Assembly: GCA_002384855.1 (NCBI GenBank)
Contig: DGBP01000061.1
Coordinates: 15,438-79,437 of the forward strand
DNA: 64,000 bases
DNA from: Nocardioidaceae bacterium UBA4001
GTDB taxonomy: Bacteria > Actinomycetota > Actinomycetes > Propionibacteriales > Nocardioidaceae
Direction: 5' to 3'
Under the pieces are notes generated by a model, which had not been told where the DNA came from, ran no database searches, and worked only from the letters and a program-made list of their open reading frames with translations. Each line of letters opens with the position of its first letter. The stretch's first letter is position 1. Below, in pieces: positions 1 through 7,931 of the stretch. The position numbers and the translations under genes were made by a program.

Positions 1-2016
1 GCGCACCTCGACCTCGGCGCCGACCACGCGCGCGAGGCGGCGAACCGCCTCCACGGCGTCCGCCCAGGTTGCCGGGCGGCCCTTGCCCCACCAGCCGGCG
101 AGCTCTCGGTCCCCCGTCAGCACGACCGCAGCGTGCAGAGGCTGGTGCGGGACGGCCGCCTGCAGTGCCTGCCACTCCTCCGCGGTGGGCCGCCGGTCCA
201 CACCGAGGATCGGCGCGGGTCCGGCACCGGGCCGCGGGAGGTACACCGGAGCCTGCTCGAACAGCGCCACGTCGTCGATGCCCCGTCCCACGTTGCGCGC
301 CAAGGTCTTGAGCAGCCCCGGGAGCAGAGTGGTCCGCAGCGCGGGCTCCTCCTCCGACAGAGGGTTGGCGATCCTCACCGTGGAGCGGCGCTCGTCCCGG
401 GCGTCGAGGCCGAGGGCGTCCCAGTCCGCCTCGCCGACGAACGGGTAGGTGAGCACCTCGACGAAGCCCGAGCCCGCCAGGGCCAGACCGGCGCGCCGGC
501 GCAGCCGCTGCGTGCGGGACAGGCCGCGGCCGTGGGGAGCGGCGGGCAGGACCGACGGGACCCTGTCGTAGCCGACAACCCGGGCGACCTCCTCGACGAG
601 GTCGTAGGGATCGGTGATGTCGGGTCGCCAGGACGGCGGGGCCACGGTCAAGGTGTCGCCGCCGACGGCGACGCTGCAGCCCACTGCACGCAGGTCCTCG
701 ACCGTGGCGACGGGGTCGATGTCGATCCCCGTGACCCTCGCCGGCAGGTCCGCCGGGATCCGGATCTCCTGCGACTCGGGGGGCCGCCCGACGTAGGTGA
801 CGCCGTCCGTGACGGTGCCTCCGCCGTGGGTCACCAGCAGCTCGGCCACCCGGTCGGCCGCGTAGGCGGGGAGCAGCGGGTCGACCCCGCGCTCGAACCG
901 CTTGGACGCCTCGGAGGGCAGCTTGTGGCGCCGCGCCGTGCGGAAGATCGTGGTCGGCTCGAAGTGGGCCGCCTCGATCACGATGTGCCCGGTGCCCTCG
1001 GACAGCTCGGTCTCCTGACCTCCCATCACGCCCGCGAGGCCGATGGCCCCCCGGTCGTCGGTGATCAGCAGGTCCTCGGGGTCGAGGTCGCGGGTGACGT
1101 CGTCGAGGGTGGTCAGCCGCTCCCCCGGCTCCGCGCGTCGCACGACGATCGTCCCGCGGAGCCGGTCACCGTCGTAGCCGTGGATCGGCTGGCCGAGCTC
1201 GAGCATCACGTAGTTGGTGACGTCGACGGCCAGCGAGATCGGGCGCATGCCGGCCAGCTGGATGCGGCGGGCCAGCCAGCGCGGCGTCGGGGCCGACGGG
1301 TCGAAACCGGTCACGGTGCGGGTGGCGAAGACCGGGCACCCGTCCTGGGCCTCGACGCGCACCGGGTACCCGGACTCGTTGGGCGCCGGCACCTCGCGGT
1401 GGGCCGGGTCGCGGAACGGCACGCCGTAGGCCAGTGCGGCCTCCCGCGCGACCCCGCGCAGGGACAGCCCGTAGGCCCGGTCGGGGTTGATCTCGAACTC
1501 GATGACGTCGTCGCGCAGGTGCAGCAGCTCGACCGCGTCGTCGCCGGGCTTCACGTCCGGCTCCAGGCGAGGGTCGAGGACGAGGATGCCGTCGTGGTCG
1601 TCGCCGGTGCCGAGCTCCCTGGTGGAGCAGATCATCCCGTCGGAGACGTGGCCGTAGGTCTTGCGCGCTGAGATCGGGAACGGCCCGGGCAGCACCGAGC
1701 CCGGCAGCGAGACCACGACGAGGTCGCCCTCGGCGAAGTTGTGGGCACCGCAGACGATGCCGCGACCCCCCTCGTCGTCGTTGTGCTCGGGCCCGACGTC
1801 GACCCGGCACCAGCGGATGACCTTGCCGTTCTTCTGGGGCTCGTCGTCGAAGGCGAGCACCCGGCCCACGACGAGTGGTCCCTCGATGTCGGAGCCGGGG
1901 ATCGTGAGGGCCTCGAGCTTGAGGCCGAGAGCGGTCAGTCGCGCGGCGAGGTCGGCCGGCGTGACGTCGGCAGGGAGGTCGACGTACTCACGCAGCCAGG
2001 AAAGCGGGGCCCGCAT
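1..2016 (-). CDS. pheT: Phenylalanine--tRNA ligase beta subunit, C-terminus beyond window
   Basis: Beta subunit of the alpha2-beta2 phenylalanyl-tRNA synthetase, which charges tRNA-Phe in the cytoplasm. The frame is open from an ATG at 2016 to base 1 (672 codons without a stop). The N-terminus reads MRAPLSWLREYVDLP, typical of PheT, and is followed by a tRNA-binding (EMAP-like) domain containing ISARKTYGHVSDGMICS at about residues 110-130, then the B3/B4 and B5 regions. Family members are about 820-840 residues, so roughly 150 residues, including the anticodon-binding domain, lie outside the window. The start overlaps the pheS stop by one base (TGATG), indicating translational coupling. Confidence 0.96.
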   Translation of the reverse strand, partial: MRAPLSWLREYVDLPADVTPADLAARLTALGLKLEALTIPGSDIEGPLVVGRVLAFDDEPQKNGKVIRWCRVDVGPEHNDDEGGRGIVCGAHNFAEGDLVVVSLPGSVLPGPFPISARKTYGHVSDGMICSTRELGTGDDHDGILVLDPRLEPDVKPGDDAVELLHLRDDVIEFEINPDRAYGLSLRGVAREAALAYGVPFRDPAHREVPAPNESGYPVRVEAQDGCPVFATRTVTGFDPSAPTPRWLARRIQLAGMRPISLAVDVTNYVMLELGQPIHGYDGDRLRGTIVVRRAEPGERLTTLDDVTRDLDPEDLLITDDRGAIGLAGVMGGQETELSEGTGHIVIEAAHFEPTTIFRTARRHKLPSEASKRFERGVDPLLPAYAADRVAELLVTHGGGTVTDGVTYVGRPPESQEIRIPADLPARVTGIDIDPVATVEDLRAVGCSVAVGGDTLTVAPPSWRPDITDPYDLVEEVARVVGYDRVPSVLPAAPHGRGLSRTQRLRRRAGLALAGSGFVEVLTYPFVGEADWDALGLDARDERRSTVRIANPLSEEEPALRTTLLPGLLKTLARNVGRGIDDVALFEQAPVYLPRPGAGPAPILGVDRRPTAEEWQALQAAVPHQPLHAAVVLTGDRELAGWWGKGRPATWADAVEAVRRLARVVGAEVEVR

Positions 2017-3128
2017 CAGATCTCCATTCCGAAGGGCAGGGTGAACCGGACGTCGCCCTCGACGATGTCGCGCATGTCCTCGATGCCGTGGCGGAACATC
2101 AGCGTCCGCTCCAGGCCCATGCCGAAGGCGAACCCGGAGTAGGTCTCGGGGTCGATCCCGCAGGCGGTCAGCACGCGCGGGTTGACCACGCCGCAGCCGC
2201 CCCACTCGATCCAGCCCTCTCCCTTGCAGGTGCGGCAGTCGCTCGCGCCGTCCTCGGCGGTCCCGGAACCCCGGCAGACGAAGCAAACCAGGTCGACCTC
2301 GGCGCTCGGCTCGGTGAACGGGAAGTACGACGGCCGGAAGCGGGTCGTGATGCCCTCGCCGAACATCGCCTCGGCGAAGTGGTCCAGCGTGCCCTTGAGG
2401 TGGGCCATGGAGATGCCCTTGTCGACGACGAGCCCCTCCACCTGGTGGAACACCGGGGTGTGCGTCGCATCGAGCTCGTCGGTGCGGTACACCCGCCCCG
2501 GGACGACCACGTAGACCGGCGGCTCCTGAGTGATCATCGTGCGGGCCTGGACCGGGGAGGTGTGCGTGCGCAGCACCAGGCCTCCGTCGGCCGGCTCGAG
2601 CCAGAAGGTGTCCTGCATCGTGCGTGCGGGATGGTCCGGACCGAGGTTGAGCGCGTCGAAGTTCAGCCACTCGGCCTCGACCTCGGGTCCCTCCGCGACC
2701 TCCCAGCCCATGGCCACGAAGACGTCGCCGATCAGCTCCTGGATGGTGGTCAGCGGGTGCCGGGCGCCCTGCTGCTCACGGTCCCACGGGACGGTGACGT
2801 CGACGGCCTCCTCCACCAGCATGCGGGCCTCGTGCTCGGTCTGGAGCACCTGCTGCCGCTCCGCGAGAGCCTTGCTGACCGCCCCCCGGGCCTGGCCGAC
2901 GCGCATCCCGGCCTCCTTCTTCGCCTGCGGTGGCAGCGCGCCGATCTCCCGGTTGGCCAGCGCCAGCGGGGACCGCTCACCCGCGTGCGCGAGCCGGACC
3001 GCCTTGAGCTCGTCGAGGTCGCCGGCGCCGGCGATGGCGGCCAGGGCGCGCTCACGCATGGCGTCGACCTCGTCGGCGCGCAGGGGCGTGACCTCGACGG
3101 GGTCGTAATCGGTGTTGGGGCCCGACAT
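2016..3128 (-). CDS. pheS: Phenylalanine--tRNA ligase alpha subunit
   Basis: Catalytic alpha subunit of phenylalanyl-tRNA synthetase, 370 aa, normal length. A coiled-coil N-terminal arm (about residues 20-110) precedes the class II catalytic core. Class II motif 2 surroundings (THTPVFHQVEGLVVDKG) and motif 3 (FAFGMGLERTLMFRHGI near the C-terminus) are present. The core carries a CxxC..CxxC insert (CFVCRGSG, CRTCKGEGW) usual in actinobacterial PheS. ATG at 3128 is preceded by AAAGG at good spacing. First gene of a two-gene pheST operon. Confidence 0.97.
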   Translation of the reverse strand: MSGPNTDYDPVEVTPLRADEVDAMRERALAAIAGAGDLDELKAVRLAHAGERSPLALANREIGALPPQAKKEAGMRVGQARGAVSKALAERQQVLQTEHEARMLVEEAVDVTVPWDREQQGARHPLTTIQELIGDVFVAMGWEVAEGPEVEAEWLNFDALNLGPDHPARTMQDTFWLEPADGGLVLRTHTSPVQARTMITQEPPVYVVVPGRVYRTDELDATHTPVFHQVEGLVVDKGISMAHLKGTLDHFAEAMFGEGITTRFRPSYFPFTEPSAEVDLVCFVCRGSGTAEDGASDCRTCKGEGWIEWGGCGVVNPRVLTACGIDPETYSGFAFGMGLERTLMFRHGIEDMRDIVEGDVRFTLPFGMEI

Positions 3129-3164
3129 GGCTGCCTTTCGCAGTAGGTGCGGGGTGCAGGGGTC

Positions 3165-3170
3165 AGTCTA
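3165..3170 (-). promoter_or_regulatory. Candidate -10 box for pheST
   Basis: TAGACT on the minus strand, 36 nt upstream of the pheS start. It matches the actinobacterial housekeeping -10 form (TANNNT). No convincing -35 hexamer is visible. Inference only. Confidence 0.4.
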
Positions 3171-3252
3171 GGAAGTGCAGGGGTATGACGACGAACCGGT
3201 TTGCCGTCGCGGACGGCGACTGCCGCCTTGCTGGTCGCGTGTGCGGCGGCGG

Positions 3253-4308
3253 CTACTCGGCGCGCCGGTCCTCCGAAGGCCACATCACCGTGATCCGCGC
3301 ACCGCCGCTGGGCGCGTCGTCGATGACCACGCGTCCGCCGTGCGCCGTGACCAGACCGTGCACGATGTACATGCCGAGCCCGGAGCCACCGCGCACGCCG
3401 TGCTTCCAGAACTTCGTGAACACACGGTTGCGGATCTCCGGGCTGATGCCCTCGCCCTCGTCGTCGACGTGCATCCGCACACCGCGGAACGGGTCGTCGG
3501 CCAGCGGGGTGAGGCTCAGCCGGACGACGCCCTCGCCGTGACGCACGGCGTTCTCGACGAGGTTGGTCACCACCTGCACGAACTTGTCGGGGTCGGCGTG
3601 GACGGTCGGCAGGCCGGGCTCGGTCTCGAGCCGGATCTCGCGTCCGGTGCCGGCGCGGATCGAGTCGAGCACCCGCTCGACGGCGGGCTCGAACTCCACG
3701 GGACGGGGATAGAGCGACAGCCGCCCGGTGTCGATGCGGGCGACGTCGAGGAGCTCGGCGATCAGCCGCGTGAGCCGGTCCGCGTCGGAGTTCACCGTGG
3801 TGAGCATGAGCTTCTTCTGCTCGTCGTTGAGCCGGTCCCACTTGCTCAGCAGGGTGGCGACGAAGCCCTTGACGCCCGTCAGCGGCGAGCGCAGCTCGTG
3901 CGCGACGGTGGCGACGAGGTCGGAGCGTTCGCGGTCCAGCCGGGCCCGGCCGCGCGAGGTGCGTAGGCACACCGCGACTCCCTCGGCGGACCCGTGCCGG
4001 GCCCGCCGCAGGATTCGCACGGTGAGGAGCAGCTCGCTGCCGTCGGCGAGGAACCACGACTGCTCGGGGATGCCCGAGCGTAGCGAGGGGCCGTCGTACG
4101 GGTCGACGCAGGAGAACCAGTCGTTCCCGGCCTGGTCCTGGAGTGCGACCACGTCGGCCAGGTGCTTGCCGACACCGTCCTGGACGCGCAGCATCGCGCG
4201 GGCCGCGGCGTTCATGGTGGTGACCATCCCCGCCTGGTCGGCGAGCACCACCCCGTCCGGGATCACGTCGAGGCTCACCGGGGCCAGGGGATCTGTGCTG
4301 TGCAACAC
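3253..4308 (-). CDS. Orphan PAS-domain sensor histidine kinase, soluble
   Basis: Predicted two-component sensor kinase of 351 aa without membrane segments, so probably a cytoplasmic sensor. Order of domains: PAS-like sensor (about residues 10-115), HisKA with phospho-acceptor H137 in VAHELRSPLTG, then HATPase with N-box NLVENAVRHG (N253), G1 box DEGEGIS and G2 box GGSGLGMYIV. All catalytic boxes look intact. The start is GTG at 4308. A TAGCCT -10 box at 4315-4320 ends only six bases before it, so the mRNA is probably leaderless. No response regulator is adjacent. It sits alone between the TrmH-type methyltransferase and pheS. The signal it senses cannot be told from sequence. Confidence 0.9.
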   Translation of the reverse strand: MLHSTDPLAPVSLDVIPDGVVLADQAGMVTTMNAAARAMLRVQDGVGKHLADVVALQDQAGNDWFSCVDPYDGPSLRSGIPEQSWFLADGSELLLTVRILRRARHGSAEGVAVCLRTSRGRARLDRERSDLVATVAHELRSPLTGVKGFVATLLSKWDRLNDEQKKLMLTTVNSDADRLTRLIAELLDVARIDTGRLSLYPRPVEFEPAVERVLDSIRAGTGREIRLETEPGLPTVHADPDKFVQVVTNLVENAVRHGEGVVRLSLTPLADDPFRGVRMHVDDEGEGISPEIRNRVFTKFWKHGVRGGSGLGMYIVHGLVTAHGGRVVIDDAPSGGARITVMWPSEDRRAE

Positions 4309-4314
4309 CCGGCA

Positions 4315-4320
4315 AGGCTA
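4315..4320 (-). promoter_or_regulatory. -10 box giving a leaderless histidine kinase mRNA
   Basis: TAGCCT on the minus strand followed by six bases and the GTG start of the kinase gene. This spacing places the transcription start at or beside the start codon. No -35 element recognised. Confidence 0.4.
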
Positions 4321-4350
4321 GTGGTTGGGACCTGAACGTGCGACCCGATG

Positions 4351-5202
4351 TCAGGCGGTACCGCGGCGCTGGGCGCGTGCGGAGGCGTAGAGGCAGACTG
4401 CGGCAGCGGTGGCCAGGTTGAGGCTCTCGGCACGGCCGTGGATCGGGATGCGTACCCGATGGTCGGCGAGCCCGGCCAGCTCCGCGGGGAGCCCCCACGC
4501 CTCGTTGCCGAAGAGCCAGGCGGTGGGCCGGCCCAGGAGCCCCTCGTCGAGAGCGTCGTCGAGGTCGGTCTCCCCCGCGCCGTCGGCGGCGAGGACCAGG
4601 TAGCCGCGCCGGCGCAGCTCCTCGAGCGTGCCGGCCGGGTCGGGCTCGACGGCCAGGCCCACGTGGAAGAGACTGCCCACGCTCGCCCGCACCGCCTTGC
4701 CGTTGTAGGGGTCCACCGAGCTGCCCGCGAGCACCACGCTGCTCGCGCCCGCCGCGTCGGCGCAGCGGATCACCGTGCCCGCGTTGCCGGGGTCGCGGAC
4801 GTCGGCGCAGACCGCGACGAGCCGCTGGGGCACCTCGGCCCGGTCGGCGGCGTCGAGGACGTCGGCCAGCGGCCGGTCGAGGAAGTGGCACACGGCGACC
4901 ACCCCCTGCGGGTGCACGGTCTCGGTCAGGGCGTCCAGGGCGCTCCCGTCGACCAGATGCCAGGGCACCCCCTGGGCCGCGGCGGCCCCGCGAAGCTCGC
5001 GGTGGCGTTCGGCCGTGGCCGGAAGAGCGAAGACCTCTGACACGCACCCGGGCAGCGCGAGCGCCTCGCGGACGGCCTGCGGGCCCTCGGCCAGGAAGCG
5101 CCGCTGCTCGCCCCGGTAGACGCGACGGGCGAGCCTCCGCGCCGCCCTCACCCGACCGCTCTTCGCAGAGAGCGGCGGGGAGTCGGCAGGGAGGCTCGCC
5201 AT
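4351..5202 (-). CDS. TrmH/SpoU-family RNA 2'-O-methyltransferase
   Basis: SAM-dependent 2'-O-ribose methyltransferase of the SPOUT class, 283 aa, acting on rRNA or tRNA; the target cannot be assigned. An N-terminal substrate-binding domain (about 25-120, with RFLAEGPQAVREAL) precedes the knotted catalytic domain: motif 1 RDPGNAGTVIR at 136-146 (catalytic Arg/Asn region), motif 2 WLFGNEAWGLP, motif 3 IPIHGRAESLNLATAAAV. The frame extends upstream, but homology begins at the ATG at 5202 (MASLPADSPPLSAKSGRV). It follows rplT by 38 bases in the same direction, the usual place of this gene in actinobacteria (tsnR-like locus of M. tuberculosis). Confidence 0.92.
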   Translation of the reverse strand: MASLPADSPPLSAKSGRVRAARRLARRVYRGEQRRFLAEGPQAVREALALPGCVSEVFALPATAERHRELRGAAAAQGVPWHLVDGSALDALTETVHPQGVVAVCHFLDRPLADVLDAADRAEVPQRLVAVCADVRDPGNAGTVIRCADAAGASSVVLAGSSVDPYNGKAVRASVGSLFHVGLAVEPDPAGTLEELRRRGYLVLAADGAGETDLDDALDEGLLGRPTAWLFGNEAWGLPAELAGLADHRVRIPIHGRAESLNLATAAAVCLYASARAQRRGTA

Positions 5203-5240
5203 CGTCGGTGGTGCGGTGCGTCCGGTGACCGGCGATCCGG

Positions 5241-5627
5241 TCAGGCGGACGCCTTCTGCGCGTTCACGTCCGCGGGGAGGTTGGCCTTGGCCAGCTCCAC
5301 GAGCGAGGTGAAGGTCGCCGCGTCGTTGACGGCCATGTCGGCCAGGATCTTGCGGTCGACCTCGACACCGGCGGCCTTGAGGCCCTGCATGAACCGGTTG
5401 TAGGTCATGCCGTTGGCGCGGGCGGCCGCGTTGATCCGCTGGATCCACAGCTTGCGGAACTCGCCCTTCTTGGCGCGCCGGTCACGGTAGCTGTAGACCA
5501 GCGAGTGGGTGACCTGCTCCTTGGCCTTGCGGTAGAGACGCGAGCGCTGTCCGCGGTAACCGGACGCGCGCTCGAGGGTCACCCGGCGCTTCTTCTGGGC
5601 GTTGACTGCCCGCTTGACGCGTGCCAC
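5241..5627 (-). CDS. rplT: 50S ribosomal protein L20
   Basis: Large-subunit ribosomal protein L20, 128 aa; binds 23S rRNA early in 50S assembly, and in other bacteria represses its own operon. The typical basic N-terminus (ARVKRAVNAQKKRR) and KLWIQRINAAARANGMTYN are present, with a short Ala/Lys tail. GTG start at 5627 with AAGGAG nearby. Third gene of infC-rpmI-rplT. Confidence 0.98.
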   Translation of the reverse strand: MARVKRAVNAQKKRRVTLERASGYRGQRSRLYRKAKEQVTHSLVYSYRDRRAKKGEFRKLWIQRINAAARANGMTYNRFMQGLKAAGVEVDRKILADMAVNDAATFTSLVELAKANLPADVNAQKASA

Positions 5628-5674
5628 TGCTTACTCCTTGTGCTGGAAGTTCGGGGGATACGAGCTCGGGGTGG

Positions 5675-5869
5675 TCAGCGACCGAGGAGCTTGCGGACCT
5701 TCTTGACGTCGGCCTTGGCGACCTCGGTGGTGCCGGACATGCGGCGGGTCATCTTCGAGGGCTTGTGCTCGAGGTTGTGGCGAAGCCCGGCCTTCTGACG
5801 GCGCAGCTTGCCCGAGCCGGTGACCCGGAAACGCTTGCTCGCACCCGAGTGCGACTTGTTCTTCGGCAT
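5675..5869 (-). CDS. rpmI: 50S ribosomal protein L35
   Basis: Large-subunit ribosomal protein L35, 64 aa (PKNKSHSGASKRFRVTGSGK at the N-terminus, normal length). ATG at 5869 has AAGGA seven bases upstream; the in-frame extension upstream is not coding. It lies between infC and rplT, the standard order. Confidence 0.97.
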   Translation of the reverse strand: MPKNKSHSGASKRFRVTGSGKLRRQKAGLRHNLEHKPSKMTRRMSGTTEVAKADVKKVRKLLGR

Positions 5870-5918
5870 GAGTTGTCCTTCTCTCGTGGGCCCCGAGGGG
5901 CCCGCTGTCACGTCTGTG

Positions 5919-6596
5919 TCACATGTCGGGGTCGAGGCTCTCCGAGCGGCGACGCGGCTTGCGCTCCGTGGTGCTCGACGCCGTCGCACCGGCGGAACGC
6001 TCGGCGTGCTCGGCAGCCTTCTCGGCCTCGCGCTCCGCGGCCCGCGCGGTCTTCTCCGCCTTGACCTCCGCCTTGGCCTCGGACTTCTTCTTGTGCGGTC
6101 CGAGCACCATGATCATGTTGCGACCGTCCTGCTTCGGCGAGGACTCGACGAACCCGAGCTCACTCACGTCCTCGGCGAGCCGCTGCAGCAGCCGGAACCC
6201 GAGCTCGGGGCGGTGCTGCTCACGACCGCGGAACATGATCGTGATCTTCACCTTGTCGCCCTGCCGGAGGAACCGCACGACGTGACCCTTCTTGGTCTCG
6301 TAGTCGTGGGCGTCGATCTTCGGCCGCAGCTTCATCTCCTTGATGACCACGTTGGTCTGGTTCCGACGAGCCTCGCGCGCCTTCTGCGCGTTCTCGTACT
6401 TGAACTTGCCGTAGTCCATGAGCTTGCAGACGGGCGGACGGGCGGTCGGGGCCACCTCGACCAGGTCGAGGTCGGCCTCCTGCGCGAGACGCAGGGCGTC
6501 ATCGATGCGGACGATCCCGACGGTCTCGCCGTTCGGGCCGACGAGCCGGACCTCGGGCACCCGGATCCGGTCGTTGATGCGCAGCTCTGTGCTGAT
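5919..6596 (-). CDS. infC: Translation initiation factor IF-3, apparent ATC start
   Basis: IF3 binds the 30S subunit, prevents subunit joining and checks the start codon. The family N-terminus STELRINDRIRVPEVRLVG follows directly after an ATC codon at 6594-6596, which has a strong AGGAGG four bases upstream. No ATG lies close: the nearest in-frame alternatives are a GTG at 6653 and an ATG-type start at 6719, both without a Shine-Dalgarno and outside family homology. A rare start codon is the hallmark of infC in E. coli (AUU), where it allows autoregulation. From ATC the product is 225 aa, with an extra Ala/Glu/Lys-rich tail of about 55 residues after LGPHKKK. Annotation pipelines may place the start at 6653. 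Confidence 0.93.
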   Translation of the reverse strand: MSTELRINDRIRVPEVRLVGPNGETVGIVRIDDALRLAQEADLDLVEVAPTARPPVCKLMDYGKFKYENAQKAREARRNQTNVVIKEMKLRPKIDAHDYETKKGHVVRFLRQGDKVKITIMFRGREQHRPELGFRLLQRLAEDVSELGFVESSPKQDGRNMIMVLGPHKKKSEAKAEVKAEKTARAAEREAEKAAEHAERSAGATASSTTERKPRRRSESLDPDM

Positions 6597-6945
6597 GGGT
6601 CCTCCTGGGGTGGGATCTTCTTCGACTGACTGCCGAGCAGCGTCCTCACCCACACCTCGAGGGCATGAAAAAAGGCCTCCGCCCGACCCAAGCGGAAGCC
6701 AGCCCCGGCACCTCGCCACGTCTCACGGTCTCCACCGCGCCCGTGGCGTCATGCCTGGCGGGAGTCGGGTTGCGCAACGGCGGTGCCGTCCACGACCTGT
6801 CTCCCGCGACCGGACCCGACGACCCGGAGGTCGATGCGGGTGGGAGGATGTCCTCCGCTTGTCAGATCTCACCCTGATCAACCATCTGCATGCCCGGGTT
6901 GTTCCTCCCCGGGCGCACAGACAGCCGATCGGTGAGATCGGTCCG
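6597..6945 (-). promoter_or_regulatory. Long structured leader of infC-rpmI-rplT
   Basis: About 350 nt between the candidate promoter and infC carry no convincing gene but strong inverted repeats. There is a 9-bp pair (6931-6939 with 6865-6873) enclosing a 7-bp hairpin (6908-6914 with 6892-6898), then a palindrome at 6843-6856 (GGAGGA/TCCTCC), then an intrinsic terminator at 6668-6700. Leaders of this operon bind L20 or respond to IF3 in other phyla; which applies here is unknown. Two tiny ORFs (9 codons from about 6891; 9 codons from about 6754) exist but have no clear support. Confidence 0.55.
6668..6700 (-). terminator. Intrinsic terminator within the infC leader (attenuator)
   Basis: On the minus strand, GGCTTCCGC, a 9-nt loop, and GCGGAGGCC (nine pairs, one G-U) are followed directly by six T. 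No minus-strand gene lies upstream, because the neighbour at 7008 is on the plus strand. The terminator can therefore only stop transcripts begun at infC's own promoter, which makes it an attenuator. Confidence 0.75.
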
Positions 6946-6949
6946 GGTC

Positions 6950-6955
6950 AGCATA
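6950..6955 (-). promoter_or_regulatory. Candidate -10 box for infC operon
   Basis: TATGCT on the minus strand at the head of the structured leader. No clear -35. It is positioned so that the 9-bp pair starting at 6939 would be the first element of the transcript. Confidence 0.35.
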
Positions 6956-7007
6956 GCCGCTCGGTGGGGGTGAACGCACATTCGAGGCCGCATGACACCC
7001 TGGAGCC

Positions 7008-7385
7008 ATGACCCAGCTGCCCCCGGAGGGCCCGGCCGCCGACGCGGCGATCGCGACCTCCCGTGACATCGCCGACGTCCCGGCGATCGAGATCGTCTCC
7101 ACCGCCGCCCTGCACCTGATGAGCTCGGCGGCCGTGAACCTCGGGCTCGCCGAGGACCTCCCCGAGCACGTCGACCTCGACGAGGCGCGGACCCTCATCG
7201 AGGCCCTGGCCGGGCTGGTCACCGCGGCCGCACCGCGCCTGGGCCACTACCACGCCGCTCCCCTGCGTGACGGGCTGCGCACCCTGCAGCTGGCCTTCCG
7301 GGAGGCCTCGAGCATCGAGGACGCGCCCGGGGAGGGTCCGGGTGAGCGGCTCACCGGGCCGGTGCTGCCCCCGCGGAGCCGCTGA
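7008..7385 (+). CDS. DUF1844 domain-containing protein
   Basis: A 125-aa protein of the DUF1844 family, function unknown. The conserved core (ALHLMSSAAVNLGL, about residues 35-50, and the segment DEARTLIEALAGLV) is present, with acidic/Pro-rich ends. It is divergent from infC, its usual partner position in actinobacteria. Its 3' end overlaps the convergent SseB-like gene by 35 bases. ATG at 7008 with GGAG close by. Confidence 0.88.
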   Translation: MTQLPPEGPAADAAIATSRDIADVPAIEIVSTAALHLMSSAAVNLGLAEDLPEHVDLDEARTLIEALAGLVTAAAPRLGHYHAAPLRDGLRTLQLAFREASSIEDAPGEGPGERLTGPVLPPRSR

Positions 7386-7872
7386 ACCGGGTCCAGGCCC
7401 ATCCGGCGGGCGTCTGCACGAGGCGGTACCCCTCCGCGAGCGCGCGGAGGTCCTCGCCCTCGACGACGAGCATCGTCGGGCCCGCCACGTCGACCAGGAG
7501 TGCGGCCGCATCGTCGTGGAGCGCTGCCTCCGCGGCCTGCTGTGCCCGGACCGGCACCGGCCTCGCCTCCGGGTTCCAGCGCTGCAGCGACTCGGTCCCC
7601 GTGAACGCGAGGAGGGCGAGTCGGCCGTCGCGCCCGCGCATCAGCACGGTGGCCATGTCGGAGGTCTTGTCGTGAGCGAGTCCCTGCTCGTCGTACTCCA
7701 CCTCGCCGAGCACCGCGACGACCGGGACGAGCAGGCGGCTGTCCTGGAGCACGGCGAGGGTGGCGTGCCGCCGGCCCTCGGGATCGGCGGCGTGCTCGGC
7801 GAGCGCCGACGAGACCTCGGGACTGACGTTTCCGTCGTCCCCCGCGAACCCGGGGTCGGGGATCGTGCGCAT
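7351..7872 (-). CDS. SseB family protein
   Basis: A 173-aa protein with the SseB N-terminal domain fold. Conserved pieces are RLLVPVVAVLGEVE, DKTSDMATVLMRGRDGRLALLAFTG (residues about 68-92) and RPVPVRAQQAAEAAL. The name comes from an enhancer of serine sensitivity in E. coli; the molecular role is not known. No signal peptide or membrane segment. ATG at 7872. It runs convergently into the DUF1844 gene. Confidence 0.87.
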   Translation of the reverse strand: MRTIPDPGFAGDDGNVSPEVSSALAEHAADPEGRRHATLAVLQDSRLLVPVVAVLGEVEYDEQGLAHDKTSDMATVLMRGRDGRLALLAFTGTESLQRWNPEARPVPVRAQQAAEAALHDDAAALLVDVAGPTMLVVEGEDLRALAEGYRLVQTPAGWAWTRFSGSAGAAPAR

Positions 7873-7931
7873 CGGTCCAGTGTGCCAACAACCGGCAGCC
7901 GCGGTCCTGCCGGGTGTGACAGGCTGGTCGG

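Noticed and set aside
133..1671. Plus-strand frame of 512 codons
   Set aside because: Antisense to pheT, which translates to a clear PheT sequence on the minus strand.
3203..3217. Hairpin GCCGTC/GACGGC after the histidine kinase gene as terminator
   Set aside because: Stem is only six pairs and no T-tract follows; could be chance at this GC content.
6865..6893. Nine-codon ORF in the infC leader as attenuator peptide
   Set aside because: No run of regulatory codons, and its ATG is inside a hairpin arm; kept only as a note in the leader entry.
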